Numbered from the stretch's first letter, positions 1 through 8,267 are shown. The stretch is DNA of 49,440 nucleotides from an uncultured Bacteroidales bacterium (GCA_900316515.1 ONDE01000018.1:1-49440); one strand, 5' to 3'. Translations and numbers: made by a program. Notes: a model not told the origin generated them from the sequence alone.

Positions 1-323
1 GGAGCAATGGCACTTCCCCAGTCGCCACCAATGACATAAAACGGATAAGTCGTCACGCCATCCATCCTATGGTTGGCTCCATTCATGACAAACTCTACAC
101 CTTTGGCAATAGCGCAGAACTTGCCAATAATCAGTCGGTCACCGATGAAGTCGTAGAAATGGGTGACATGCTTCTCGAACTGGTCAGCACCATCCACATC
201 ATCGTAATAGGTGTAATCACCGATGATGATACGTGGGTTCTTCACCACGTTCTTGATGAAGCAGAGGCTTGGAATGTTGGGGTTCGGAAAAGCCTCGTTG
301 GGGTTGGGCCTGTTTTTTATCAT
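1..323 (-). CDS. Vat/CatB-type hexapeptide acetyltransferase, 3' end outside window
   Basis: The 5' part of a gene that runs off the left edge; about 107 codons are visible from the ATG at 323. The reading begins MIKNRPNPNEAFPNP, and later shows IGDYTYYDD, a LIIGKFCAIAKGVEFVMNGA stretch and NHRMDG before TYPFYVIGGDW. This order is that of the xenobiotic acetyltransferases (streptogramin A acetyltransferase Vat and type B chloramphenicol acetyltransferase CatB), left-handed beta-helix enzymes that move an acetyl group from acetyl-CoA to a hydroxyl. The histidine of NHRMDG is in the region of the family's catalytic histidine. Many chromosomal members have unknown natural substrates, so antibiotic resistance cannot be assumed. 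The C-terminal half, with the remaining hexapeptide turns, is not in the window. Confidence 0.85.
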   Translation of the reverse strand, partial: MIKNRPNPNEAFPNPNIPSLCFIKNVVKNPRIIIGDYTYYDDVDGADQFEKHVTHFYDFIGDRLIIGKFCAIAKGVEFVMNGANHRMDGVTTYPFYVIGGDWGSAIA

Positions 324-352
324 GATTTTACGGATTATCTGTATTAAAAAAG

Positions 353-1377
353 CTACAGATTCTTCCCGAAAAACGCCGCTAACGTGTCCCAGGGGATGTA
401 GTCGCCCTCGCCACCGTCGTAGAGGTCGCAATGGGTGGCACCGGGGATGATGAGCAGCTGCTTGTTCTCTGGCACAGGGTTGGGCTTGCCGACAAAGTTG
501 TAGCCCTCTGCCTTTCCGTCCACCATGTAGTGGTAGGCAGCCTCGCCAAAGTAGCGCGAATGAGCCTCCGCACCGTGCATCACAAGGACAGCGGATCGTA
601 TCTCGTTGATGTAATAGAGGAAGCGGGCATTGGCGTAGGCCTGGGTGCCGATAACGCGCCAGCCGTCGTTGCTGTTGCCGCTGCGCTTGTGATAGCCGCG
701 CGGGGTCTTGTAGTAGTCGTGGTAGTCCTTGACGAACTGGGGAGCGTCTTCGGGCAACGGATCGACAACGCCGCCGGCCATAGCCATCGGGTCGGCAAGG
801 CGCTGCTTGCCCATTGCCTCACGGGCGGCGTGGCGCGACTCTTCCTTGTCCTCGCTGTCGTAGTAGCCATTGCCGCTGATGCGGGTCATATCGTACATCG
901 TGCTGGCCACGGTGGCCTTGATACGGGTGTCGGCAGCAGCAGCGTTGAGGGCGATGCCACCCCAGCCACAGATGCCAATGATGCCGATGCGCTCGGGGTC
1001 GACATTGTCCAGCTTGGAAAGGAAATCTACGGCGGCCATGAAGTCCTCGGTGTTGATGTCGGGCGACGCCGTGCGGCGGGGTTCACCGCTGCTCTCGCCC
1101 GTGTACGACGGGTCGAAGGCCAACGCCACGAAGCCGCGTTCGGCCATCCGCATGGCATAGAGTCCGTATAGAGGTCGGCGGCCAGCGTAAGCCCATATTG
1201 TGTCTCGAAGGTTACCTTGCGGTGGTTCACTTTCTCGCTCAGCGGGAACACCTTGTCCCACTCTTGAGTCAGTTCCAATTTTGTCATAGTCGTTTCTTTT
1301 TGTTCGTTTGTTGTCGTCTGGTGGCACGCTGTCAGCACAGCGCCGAGCAGCATGGCCGCTAATAAGGTCTTTTTCAT
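353..1377 (-). pseudogene. Alpha/beta-hydrolase lipoprotein, broken by an internal deletion and frameshift
   Basis: Two overlapping minus frames together make one alpha/beta hydrolase of the dienelactone-hydrolase-like type. The first frame (start 1377) begins with a lipoprotein signal, MKKTLLAAMLLGAVLTAC, then MTKLELTQEWDKVFPLSEK, NHRKVTFE and YGLTLAADLYT. The second frame resumes with GLYAMRMAERGF, FDPSYTGES, the nucleophile elbow GICGWGG (cysteine in the nucleophile position) and a C-terminal PGATHCDLYD that supplies the histidine. The frames meet at about 1157-1173. From memory of intact relatives, about 25 residues (the first strand and oxyanion region, ending in a GPFGAVKEQ-like segment) are missing there. 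A 6-bp direct repeat, ATAGAG, flanks the junction (1157-1162 and 1168-1173), as expected for slippage. Internal Met31 matches the start of cytoplasmic relatives. It is either a real inactive allele or a sequence or assembly error. Confidence 0.75.
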
Positions 1378-1422
1378 TTGATTTAGGGATTACATGGTTG
1401 TTCAGCTCCTTTGGCCGAACGC

Positions 1423-2325
1423 TCAGCAACAGATGCGGGTTTGGCGCAGCTGCTCTTTGCGGGCCGAGGGGATTATCTCTTCGTGGTAGAAGTAGTTGAC
1501 CACCACCGGGGGCTCGCCGTGGCGGGCGTGGGTGGTGTCGTCGTTGCGTACGTAGCGCAGGCCGCGGTCGGCGCAGAAGTGGCTCAGGTCGGCGTTGAGT
1601 TCGTGCCAGTAGGTGCGGTCTTTGCGGGTGTAGATGTCGTGGTAGAGGGTGTCGAGCCTGGGATGGTGTTCATGCACCCACTGCAGTATGCGCCCTTTGT
1701 AGTCGCCGCGCAGGTTGAGATTCTCCAGCCACACGAGGTTACACTGACCCTTGGCGCGTTCGATGATGGCCTCCACGTCGGTGATGCCGGGGAAGATGGG
1801 CGAGATGAAGCAGGTGGTGTCGATGCCGGCCTCGTAGAATTGGCGCATGGCCTCCAAACGGCGTTCAATGCTCACGCCGCGGTCCATCTCGCGACGGAAT
1901 TCATCGTCGAGGGTGTTGATGCTCCAACTCACGCGGGCGCCGGGGAATGTCTTTATCAGGTCGAGGTCGCGCAGCACGAGGTCGCTCTTGGTGGCGATGC
2001 TGATGCGTATGCCGCTGCCTTGAAGCTGTTCCAGCAGGGCGCGGGTGCGCTTGTATTTGGCCTCGCAGGGCTGGTAGCAGTCGGTCACCGAGCCGAGAAA
2101 AGCCTCCTTGCCGACATAGCGCTTGGCGTTCTTGATGTCGGGCCACAGCTTCACGTCAATGAAGTCGCCCCACGGCTCGGGGTGGTTGGTGAAACGTTTC
2201 ATGAACGAGGCGTAGCAGTACTTGCAGGCGTGGGCGCATCCCACATACGTATTGACCGAGAAGTCGCTGACCGGCAGGTTCGACTTGGTCATCACACTCT
2301 TGACGTCGATTTCTTTGATTGTCAT
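1423..2325 (-). CDS. Radical SAM protein, SplB-like; resembles 'radical SAM mobile pair protein B'
   Basis: A 300-residue protein with the radical SAM cluster motif CAHACKYCYA near residue 30, which binds a 4Fe-4S cluster and S-adenosylmethionine. Further family marks are NTYVGC just before it, the glycine-rich SVTDCYQPCE region, SIATKSDLVLRDLDL, VSWSINTLD, a TTCFISPIFPGITD strand and LVWLENLNLRG. The overall pattern fits the spore photoproduct lyase-like branch and in particular the Bacteroidota radical SAM proteins named mobile pair protein B. No pair A gene is adjacent. The substrate is unknown. It starts 7 bp after the sugar acetyltransferase stops and probably shares its transcript. The C-terminus ends in two cysteines (RICC). 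Confidence 0.8.
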   Translation of the reverse strand: MTIKEIDVKSVMTKSNLPVSDFSVNTYVGCAHACKYCYASFMKRFTNHPEPWGDFIDVKLWPDIKNAKRYVGKEAFLGSVTDCYQPCEAKYKRTRALLEQLQGSGIRISIATKSDLVLRDLDLIKTFPGARVSWSINTLDDEFRREMDRGVSIERRLEAMRQFYEAGIDTTCFISPIFPGITDVEAIIERAKGQCNLVWLENLNLRGDYKGRILQWVHEHHPRLDTLYHDIYTRKDRTYWHELNADLSHFCADRGLRYVRNDDTTHARHGEPPVVVNYFYHEEIIPSARKEQLRQTRICC

Positions 2326-2332
2326 AGAATAG

Positions 2333-2878
2333 TTAGTTTATATGAGCGGTTTTTTGATTGATTTCGCGAATCACCTTGGCAGGTGTTCCGGCCACGACCA
2401 TATTGTCGGGCACATCCTTGGTGACGACACTGCCGGCGGCGACGATGGCGTTCTCGCCGATGGTGACGCCGGCCAGCACGGTGACGTTGGCGCCCAGCCA
2501 GGCGTTGCGGCCGATGACGATGGGCTTGGTGAGCAGTGTGTGGCGCGTGGCGGGGTCCTCGGGATGGTATTCGGTAGCCAGCACACAATGGGGGCCGATA
2601 AAGGCGCCGTCGCCGATGGTGATGCCGCCAATAGCCAATAGCGTGCAGCCGAAATTAAGGAAACAGTCGTCGCCGAAGCGCACACCTGGGCCGTAGTTGA
2701 TGTTAAGGGGCGTGAATACACGCACGGTGTCGGGCACCTCGTTCCGCGTAATCTCCCGAAGGCATTCGCGCACCTCGGCCTCGGAATGATAGCCGCTGTT
2801 CATCTCGGCACAGAGCCGCATAGTGCGCTGCACTTCAGCGTAGAGTTCGTCGCTGCCGACGTATTCTTTACCGTTCAT
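2333..2878 (-). CDS. Sugar O-acetyltransferase (Maa/LacA/NodL type)
   Basis: A 181-residue left-handed beta-helix acetyltransferase. An N-terminal helical Mac-type segment (residues about 5-55, with MNSGYHSEAEVRECL) precedes hexapeptide repeats that run from INYGPGVRFGDDCFLNFGC to ITIGENAIVAAGSVV. It ends with VVAGTPAKVIREI, the standard closing segment of this family. EYHPEDPATRH holds the expected active-site histidine loop. The length matches maltose or galactoside acetyltransferases (about 180-200). The reaction should be acetyl-CoA dependent O-acetylation of a sugar; the acceptor cannot be told from sequence. It begins 3 bp after the flavodoxin gene ends, so it is the second gene of the same minus-strand unit. 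Confidence 0.88.
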   Translation of the reverse strand: MNGKEYVGSDELYAEVQRTMRLCAEMNSGYHSEAEVRECLREITRNEVPDTVRVFTPLNINYGPGVRFGDDCFLNFGCTLLAIGGITIGDGAFIGPHCVLATEYHPEDPATRHTLLTKPIVIGRNAWLGANVTVLAGVTIGENAIVAAGSVVTKDVPDNMVVAGTPAKVIREINQKTAHIN

Positions 2879-2881
2879 GGC

Positions 2882-3406
2882 TTAGTTCAGCAGACGGCTT
2901 TCGCCCCATTTGTATTGAGGATAGGCCTTCTTGAGGTCGTTGGCCGAGCCTTCCACACCGCTGCCGCCGCTGGTGGCGAAGACGTTGAGCACCTTGCCAC
3001 TAAGGTCGTGGGCTTCGATGAAGGTGTTGACGATAGTAGGGGCGGTGTACCACCACACAGGGAAACCGATCCACACGGTATCATAGTCGGCGATGTTCTC
3101 GCAGCGGCCTTTAACGGCGGGACGCGACGAGCGGTCTCTCATCTCCTGCGTGGAACGCGAACCTTTGTCGCGCCAGTCTAGGTCGGCGGAGGTGTAGGCA
3201 ACCTCGGGTGTAATCTCATAGAGGTCGGCGCCAAGCTCTTCGGCAAGTTTCTGTGCAGCAGCCTTGGTGTTGCCAGTGGCCGAGAAATAGGATACTAATG
3301 TCTTCTTCATATTTTTTGACTGTTTGTTTGTCTGATTATTGAGGTTTTGGGCACAAGCCGTAAACATCATACAACATGCGGCGAGGATTAATGTGATGCG
3401 TTTCAT
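2882..3406 (-). CDS. Flavodoxin-family lipoprotein
   Basis: A 174-residue protein. Residues 1-18 form a lipoprotein signal ending in the lipobox FTAC (MKRITLILAACCMMFTAC), followed by a polar N/Q-rich linker. A flavodoxin domain begins at Met33 with MKKTLVSYFSATGNTKAAA. The SATGNT loop is the FMN phosphate-binding loop, and VWIGFPVWWYTAPTIVNTF and VFATSGGSG are the later flavin-binding loops. This is the flavodoxin_4 type often annotated as flavodoxin in Bacteroidota. Met33 coincides with the usual start of cytoplasmic relatives, so the export signal looks like an added module. The redox partner is unknown. It is the first gene of a minus-strand unit with the sugar acetyltransferase and the radical SAM gene. 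Confidence 0.85.
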   Translation of the reverse strand: MKRITLILAACCMMFTACAQNLNNQTNKQSKNMKKTLVSYFSATGNTKAAAQKLAEELGADLYEITPEVAYTSADLDWRDKGSRSTQEMRDRSSRPAVKGRCENIADYDTVWIGFPVWWYTAPTIVNTFIEAHDLSGKVLNVFATSGGSGVEGSANDLKKAYPQYKWGESRLLN

Positions 3407-3425
3407 ATTGTTATTTTTTTGACAG

Positions 3426-3454
3426 CAAAAGTTATTAATAATATCTTTTTCAAA
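3426..3454 (-). promoter_or_regulatory. Candidate promoter of the flavodoxin unit
   Basis: On the minus strand, TTTG (3454-3451) is followed after about 16 bp by TAACTTTTG (3434-3426). This resembles the Bacteroidota -33/-7 pair, with one extra T in the -7 element. It lies about 20 bp before the start codon in an AT-rich divergent region shared with recJ. Confidence 0.4.
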
Positions 3455-3562
3455 ATATTAAAGACAACTTCACTTATAGTTTCACCTGCAAAAATACAAA
3501 AAAAACATCAATATGTGCCTCAACAAATCGACGGCGATTTCTTCTTTGTTGAAAAAAAAATC

Positions 3563-3593
3563 TCTGTATTTAAAATATTTTTCGTACTTTTAC
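3563..3593 (+). promoter_or_regulatory. Candidate recJ promoter
   Basis: TACTTTTAC (3585-3593) resembles the Bacteroidota -7 box TAnnTTTG and lies just before the recJ ATG at 3606. A weak -33 candidate, TCTG, lies 18 bp upstream. The same TAnTTTTAC form occurs before mraZ and ftsZ in this window. Confidence 0.35.
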
Positions 3594-3605
3594 GCCCAGA
3601 AAAAT

Positions 3606-5462
3606 ATGAAAGAAAAACGTTGGATAATTAGAGAAAACTATGATTTAGAAACTGTTGAGAGACTTGCTGCTTCGCTGGGCGTAGACCGAATTATCGCCAC
3701 TCTGCTTGTTGAGCGGGGTGTTACGACGTATGAAGAGGCCCGTAGATTTTTCCGGCCGGGACTTGACCAAATCAACGATCCTTTCTTGATGAAAGGCATG
3801 AGACAAGCCATCGACCGCATCAACGAAGCGATACGGAAACAGGAACGCATCATGGTTTATGGCGACTACGATGTCGATGGTACATCGGCCGTAGCGCTAG
3901 TCTACTCCTACCTCAAGGAGTTGGACAATAATATTGATTTTTATGTGCCCGACCGCGAACGCGAGGGTTACGGCATCTCCTACCAAGGCATCGACTATGC
4001 ACACGAAACGGGCGTTAAGCTGATGATTGCCCTCGACTGCGGCATCAAGGCCATGGAACAGGTCGACTATGCCAAGGAACGCGGCATCGACTTCATCATC
4101 GGCGACCACCACCTGCCCGGCGACGAAGTGCCGAAAGCCATTGCCGTGCTCGACCCCAAACAGGTCGACTGCCCGTACCCCTATAAAGAGCTCAGTGGCT
4201 GCGGCATCGGATTCAAAATCGTAGAAGCCCACCTCGAGGAGCGCATGGGCGTGCGCCTGTGCGACCTGCCCGAGCAACTCGATGCCTCTCGCCTGCAACG
4301 TCAAGAGGACCTCAAGCTGCGCCTGCTGAAATACCTCGACCTCGTCGCCATCAGCATCGCCAGCGACATCGTGCCCATTATGGGCGAAAATCGCGTGCTG
4401 GCCTTCTTCGGACTGCGTGTGCTCAACACCAAGCCACGTCCTGGTATAGAAGCCATACTTAAGTACGGCCATGTCGACAAGCGCCAGCCTGCCGAACAAA
4501 CCGAACAAGCCCCCGGCGAGAAGAAAGGCGGTTATTTCGAAAAGGAACTTACCATCAGCGACCTAGTGTTCCTCATCGGTCCTCGCATCAACGCCGCCGG
4601 CCGTATAAGGTCGGCTTTCGACTCGGTGCGTCTCATGCTCACCGAAGACCCTGCCATCGCCCGCCAGCTTGCTGACGACATCAACCAATACAACACAGAA
4701 CGCAAGGACCTCGACACCTCGGCCACCGAGGAGGCTAAACGCCGCATTGACAGCGACCCATTCTACCGCGACCGGCAGTCGCTGGTGCTCTACGACCCTT
4801 CGTGGCACCGCGGCGTCGTGGGTATCGTGGCCAGCCGTATCGTTGAAGCCTACAACAAGCCCGCCATAGTCTTCACCGAAGGGGCCGACGGCCTCATCAC
4901 AGGCTCGGCACGTTCGCTCAAAGAGTTCGACATGCACGAAGCTCTGGAGAAATGCGCCGACCTGCTTGAACATTTTGGCGGCCACAAAAGCGCCGCAGGC
5001 GTCAGCCTCCGCAAGGAGAACATGCGAGCTTTCCTAGACCGCTTCGAGCAATTGGTGCGCGAAAGCATAGGTCCCGAAGAGGTCATTCCCGAAGTGGAAG
5101 TGGATGCTGAACTTGGCTTCTCGCAGATAACACCCAAATTCCTACGCATTCTCAAACAGTTCGCCCCCTTCGGCCCGGACAACAACGTGCCTGTCTTTGT
5201 CAGCCGTCACCTGGTGGATTACAACGAGTACGGCTCGAGCAGTGCCCGCATCGTTGGCATGAAACACCTCAAGTTCTCCGCCATGTCGGTGCAGGAGTCT
5301 ATGTTCAAGCCCTACCCCGCCATAGCATTCCAGATGGCCGAATACTACAACCGTGTGAAATCAGGCGATGTGTTCGACCTCTGCTATCAAATCGAAGAGA
5401 ACTATTGGCGCGGCAAAACCGAAATCCAACTCAACGTCAAAGACATCAAGTTCGTTGACTGA
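3606..5462 (+). CDS. recJ: Single-stranded-DNA-specific exonuclease RecJ
   Basis: A 618-residue 5'-3' single-strand DNA exonuclease of recombination and mismatch repair. The DHH phosphoesterase motifs are visible: DYDVDG at residues 87-92, GDHH at 166-169, SGCGIGFKI after them, and the DHHA1 signature FGGHKSAAG further on. The C-terminal part, with VEVDAELGFSQI and FAPFGPDN, fits the RecJ OB region. The ATG at 3606 (MKEKRWIIREN) is chosen because RecJ proteins begin with a K-R-W segment at this point. An in-frame upstream start at 3513 would add 31 low-complexity residues and would read through the putative promoter. It appears monocistronic and is closed by the palindrome at 5479-5512. Confidence 0.95.
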   Translation: MKEKRWIIRENYDLETVERLAASLGVDRIIATLLVERGVTTYEEARRFFRPGLDQINDPFLMKGMRQAIDRINEAIRKQERIMVYGDYDVDGTSAVALVYSYLKELDNNIDFYVPDREREGYGISYQGIDYAHETGVKLMIALDCGIKAMEQVDYAKERGIDFIIGDHHLPGDEVPKAIAVLDPKQVDCPYPYKELSGCGIGFKIVEAHLEERMGVRLCDLPEQLDASRLQRQEDLKLRLLKYLDLVAISIASDIVPIMGENRVLAFFGLRVLNTKPRPGIEAILKYGHVDKRQPAEQTEQAPGEKKGGYFEKELTISDLVFLIGPRINAAGRIRSAFDSVRLMLTEDPAIARQLADDINQYNTERKDLDTSATEEAKRRIDSDPFYRDRQSLVLYDPSWHRGVVGIVASRIVEAYNKPAIVFTEGADGLITGSARSLKEFDMHEALEKCADLLEHFGGHKSAAGVSLRKENMRAFLDRFEQLVRESIGPEEVIPEVEVDAELGFSQITPKFLRILKQFAPFGPDNNVPVFVSRHLVDYNEYGSSSARIVGMKHLKFSAMSVQESMFKPYPAIAFQMAEYYNRVKSGDVFDLCYQIEENYWRGKTEIQLNVKDIKFVD

Positions 5463-5478
5463 GCAACCCTCTACACAA

Positions 5479-5512
5479 ACAAGGCCCCTGCAACGCGTTG
5501 CAGGGGCCTTGT
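5479..5512. terminator. Bidirectional terminator between recJ and the EEP lipoprotein gene
   Basis: A perfect 34-bp palindrome centred between 5495 and 5496; one arm contains AAGGCCCCTGCAACG. It sits 16 bp after the recJ stop and 3 bp before the end of the convergent gene. T-rich sequence follows the stem on the plus strand (GTCGTTTAG) and ACAAAC precedes it. It can end transcription from both sides. Confidence 0.75.
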
Positions 5513-5515
5513 CGT

Positions 5516-6364
5516 TTAGTGTCTTACCGTTATCACTATCGGATAGTGGTCGGAGATATATGGCACCCCGTAGTCGCCGTCGAGGGTGCGAAAAGACTTC
5601 ACTTTGACATCTCGCACAAAGAAGTGGTCGATGACCTTGGCATCTGTGCCATTACCACTTTGGCCGAGGCCACCAAAGGCATTGTAGGTGAAAGCATGGC
5701 TGGTGCTGTCGGTCATCTCGCGAGCATCCTGCAAGCCGACGTTATATAATGCATGGAAGATGGTGTCGTCGATGGTGCAGTTCATATCGCCACCCACTAC
5801 AACGGGAATCCCTTTCAAACTGTTGGCCACTATGTCACCCACTACCTGTGCACCTTTGCCGCGGGCGTCGTCGCTGACGTGGTCGAGGTGGGTGTTGAGA
5901 TAGGCAAATTCGCGCCCGACTATTTTATCTCGGAAGCGAGCCACTGTGACGGTACGATAGCAGCCAGCGCCCTCGTATTTCGATGGTACTTCGGGAGTCT
6001 CGCTGAGCCAGCGTGTGGTATCGTACAATAGGAGTAGCCGCGTGGTATCGTAGTAGATGGCCATGAACTCGCCAGCTTCTTTGCCGTCATCGCGTCCCAC
6101 GCCGATGCGGCGGAACTGCGGCAGGCAGCTGTCGAGGTAAAGTAACTGGTCGATCAGCGCCTCCTGCAGACCGATAGCGGCGGGTCGCTCCTCGTCAATC
6201 ATCTTCACCACGGCGGCCTTGCGGTTGGGCCAGCCGTTCTCACCATCGATGTTGTTCCATGAATTGTAACGGATATTGAACGAAATTATCTTCAGCTCAT
6301 CATCCTGTTTGCCACAGCCGCACAGCAGCAGCATGGCGCAAAGTATAAATGCTATTCTTTTCAT
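5516..6364 (-). CDS. Endonuclease/exonuclease/phosphatase-fold lipoprotein
   Basis: A 282-residue lipoprotein with signal MKRIAFILCAMLLLCGC (lipobox LCGC). The mature part has the motifs of the endonuclease/exonuclease/phosphatase superfamily in order: ISFNIRYNS, the metal-binding LQEAL, YLNTHLDH, GGDMNCT and, close to the end, ISDHYPIV. All catalytic groups are therefore present. Bacteroidota carry many secreted members annotated as endonuclease/exonuclease/phosphatase family proteins; the substrate may be nucleic acid, a phosphosugar or a phospholipid head group and cannot be fixed from sequence. It stands alone, convergent with recJ. Confidence 0.88.
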   Translation of the reverse strand: MKRIAFILCAMLLLCGCGKQDDELKIISFNIRYNSWNNIDGENGWPNRKAAVVKMIDEERPAAIGLQEALIDQLLYLDSCLPQFRRIGVGRDDGKEAGEFMAIYYDTTRLLLLYDTTRWLSETPEVPSKYEGAGCYRTVTVARFRDKIVGREFAYLNTHLDHVSDDARGKGAQVVGDIVANSLKGIPVVVGGDMNCTIDDTIFHALYNVGLQDAREMTDSTSHAFTYNAFGGLGQSGNGTDAKVIDHFFVRDVKVKSFRTLDGDYGVPYISDHYPIVITVRH

Positions 6365-6416
6365 AATACCCTAAAACGCAATAAATGAATAATTATTGCC
6401 ATACAGTCACACAATA

Positions 6417-6445
6417 TTGCCGCCATCTTTACGTTATGTAATTTG
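6417..6445 (+). promoter_or_regulatory. Candidate ettA promoter
   Basis: TTG (6417-6419) and TAATTTG (6439-6445) are separated by 19 bp, close to the Bacteroidota -33/-7 arrangement, about 125 bp before the ettA start. The rest of the 207-bp gap 6365-6571 holds an A-rich stretch and the short tandem array at 6526-6558. Confidence 0.35.
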
Positions 6446-6525
6446 AAAGGGGAAGATAAAGGGAAGTTATACGTAGTTAAGAGAGATTAGGGGAACAATT
6501 TCTTATGCTCGCCAAAACATTTGCC

Positions 6526-6558
6526 TTAACTTCTTTAACTCCTCAACTCCTTAACTCC
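6526..6558 (+). repeat. 8-bp tandem array just before ettA
   Basis: Four near-copies of TTAACTCC: TTAACTTC (6526-6533), one extra T, then TTAACTCC (6535-6542), TCAACTCC (6543-6550) and TTAACTCC (6551-6558). The array ends 13 bp before the ettA ATG and therefore lies in the untranslated leader. Confidence 0.8.
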
Positions 6559-6571
6559 TAAAATAAACAAT

Positions 6572-8242
6572 ATGGCAGACGACAAAAAGATTATCTTCTC
6601 GATGGTAGGCGTTGGTAAGCTTATTCCACCAAGCCGCCAGATATTGAAAGACATTTACCTCAGCTTCTTCTACGGAGCCAAGATAGGCATCATTGGTCTC
6701 AACGGCAGCGGCAAATCGAGCCTGATGAAGATCATCGCCGGTGTCGACAAGGACTACCAAGGCGAGGTGGTCTTCTCGCCAGGCTACAGCGTCGGCTACC
6801 TCGAGCAGGAGCCTAAACTCGACGACACCAAGACCGTCAAGGAGGTGGTGCAGGAGGCCGTGCAGGAGGTCGTCGACCTACTGAAAGAGTACGACGAGGT
6901 GAACAACGCCTTCGCCGAACCCGATGCCGATTTCGACAAACTCATCGCCCGTCAAGGCGAGCTCACCGAACTGCTCGAAGCCCACGACGCCTGGAATCTC
7001 GACACCAAACTCGAGCGCGCCATGGATGCCCTGCGTTGCCCCGACGAGGACCAGCTGGTGAAGAACCTCAGCGGCGGCGAGCGCCGCCGTGTGGCCCTGT
7101 GCAGACTTCTCTTACAGGAACCCGACATACTGCTCCTCGACGAGCCTACCAACCACCTCGACGCCGAGAGCATTGACTGGCTTGAACAGCACCTGCAGCA
7201 GTACAAAGGCACCGTCATCGCCGTCACCCACGACCGCTACTTCCTCGACCATGTGGCCGGCTGGATACTTGAACTCGACCGTGGCGAGGGCATCCCCTGG
7301 AAAGGCAACTACAGCAGCTGGCTCGAACAGAAGACTGCCCGCTTGGCCATGGAGGAGAAGCAAGAGAGCAAACGCCGCAAGACTCTGCAGCGTGAGCTGG
7401 AGTGGGTGCGTATGGCCCCCAAGGCACGCCACGCCAAGGGCAAGGCCCGTCTGGCCGCCTACGACCGCCTGCTGAACGAGGACGTGAAAGAGAAGGAACA
7501 GAACCTAGAGATATTTATCCCCAACGGTCCGCGCCTGGGCAACAAGGTGCTCGAGGTCAACGGTGTGAGCAAAGCCTATGGCGACAAGCTTCTCTACGAG
7601 AACCTCACCTTCAGTCTGCCGCCCGCTGGCATTGTGGGCATCATAGGCCCCAACGGTTGTGGCAAGACAACCCTCTTCCGCCTTATCATGGGCCTCGAAA
7701 AGCCCGATACGGGCACCTTCGAGGTCGGCGAGACCGTCAAGATAGGCTACATCGACCAGCAGCATGCCGAGATAGACCCCGAGAAGAGCGTCTACGAGAT
7801 GATCTCTGGCGGCAACGAGAACCTGCAGGTCGGCGGCCGACTCGTAAATTCGCGTGCCTACATCTCCCGATTCAACTTCAGCGGCACTGACCAGAGCAAG
7901 AAAGTCGGTGTGCTCAGCGGCGGCGAGCGCAACCGTCTGCACTTGGCGCTGACCCTCAAGAGCGAAGCCAACGTGCTGCTCCTCGACGAGCCCACCAACG
8001 ACATCGACGTCAATACCATGCGCGCCCTCGAGGAGGGTCTCGAGAACTTCGCCGGTTGTGCTGTAGTCATCAGCCACGACCGCTGGTTCCTCGACCGCAT
8101 CTGCACACATATCCTTGCCTTCGAGGGCGACTCGCAGGTCTACTTCTTCGAAGGTGGCTACACCGAATACGAGGAGAACCGCAAGAAACGCCTAGGCGAC
8201 GACACCCCACACCGTATACACTACAAGAAACTGAAAGCTTGA
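6572..8242 (+). CDS. ettA: Energy-dependent translational throttle protein EttA (ABC-F ATPase)
   Basis: A 556-residue ABC-F protein, almost the length of E. coli EttA (555). The first nucleotide-binding domain has Walker A GLNGSGKS (residues 42-49), signature NLSGGERRR (from about 165) and Walker B LLLDEPTNHLDAES. The linker segment (arm and P-site tether region), KARLAAYDRLL, precedes the second domain, with Walker A GPNGCGKT (about 358-365), signature LSGGERNRLHLA and LLLDEPTNDIDV. No transmembrane segments are present. Family members bind the ribosomal E site and gate entry into elongation according to the ATP/ADP ratio. The N-terminus (MADDKKIIFSMVGVGK) matches EttA orthologues and supports the start. 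Confidence 0.95.
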   Translation: MADDKKIIFSMVGVGKLIPPSRQILKDIYLSFFYGAKIGIIGLNGSGKSSLMKIIAGVDKDYQGEVVFSPGYSVGYLEQEPKLDDTKTVKEVVQEAVQEVVDLLKEYDEVNNAFAEPDADFDKLIARQGELTELLEAHDAWNLDTKLERAMDALRCPDEDQLVKNLSGGERRRVALCRLLLQEPDILLLDEPTNHLDAESIDWLEQHLQQYKGTVIAVTHDRYFLDHVAGWILELDRGEGIPWKGNYSSWLEQKTARLAMEEKQESKRRKTLQRELEWVRMAPKARHAKGKARLAAYDRLLNEDVKEKEQNLEIFIPNGPRLGNKVLEVNGVSKAYGDKLLYENLTFSLPPAGIVGIIGPNGCGKTTLFRLIMGLEKPDTGTFEVGETVKIGYIDQQHAEIDPEKSVYEMISGGNENLQVGGRLVNSRAYISRFNFSGTDQSKKVGVLSGGERNRLHLALTLKSEANVLLLDEPTNDIDVNTMRALEEGLENFAGCAVVISHDRWFLDRICTHILAFEGDSQVYFFEGGYTEYEENRKKRLGDDTPHRIHYKKLKA

Positions 8243-8247
8243 CGTCA

Positions 8248-8267
8248 CGAGATTTTCATAAATCTTG
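8248..8267. terminator. Weak hairpin between ettA and the tolC-like gene
   Basis: CGAGATTT-TCAT-AAATCTTG forms an 8-bp stem including one G-T pair, with a 4-base loop. It stands 5 bp after the ettA stop, in the 64-bp gap between two convergent genes. The stem is AT-rich and no strong T-run follows, so terminator function is uncertain. Confidence 0.3.

Noticed and set aside
69..347. A 92-codon plus-strand frame at the left edge
   Set aside because: The minus strand of the same stretch encodes a clear Vat/CatB-type acetyltransferase that is cut by the window edge.
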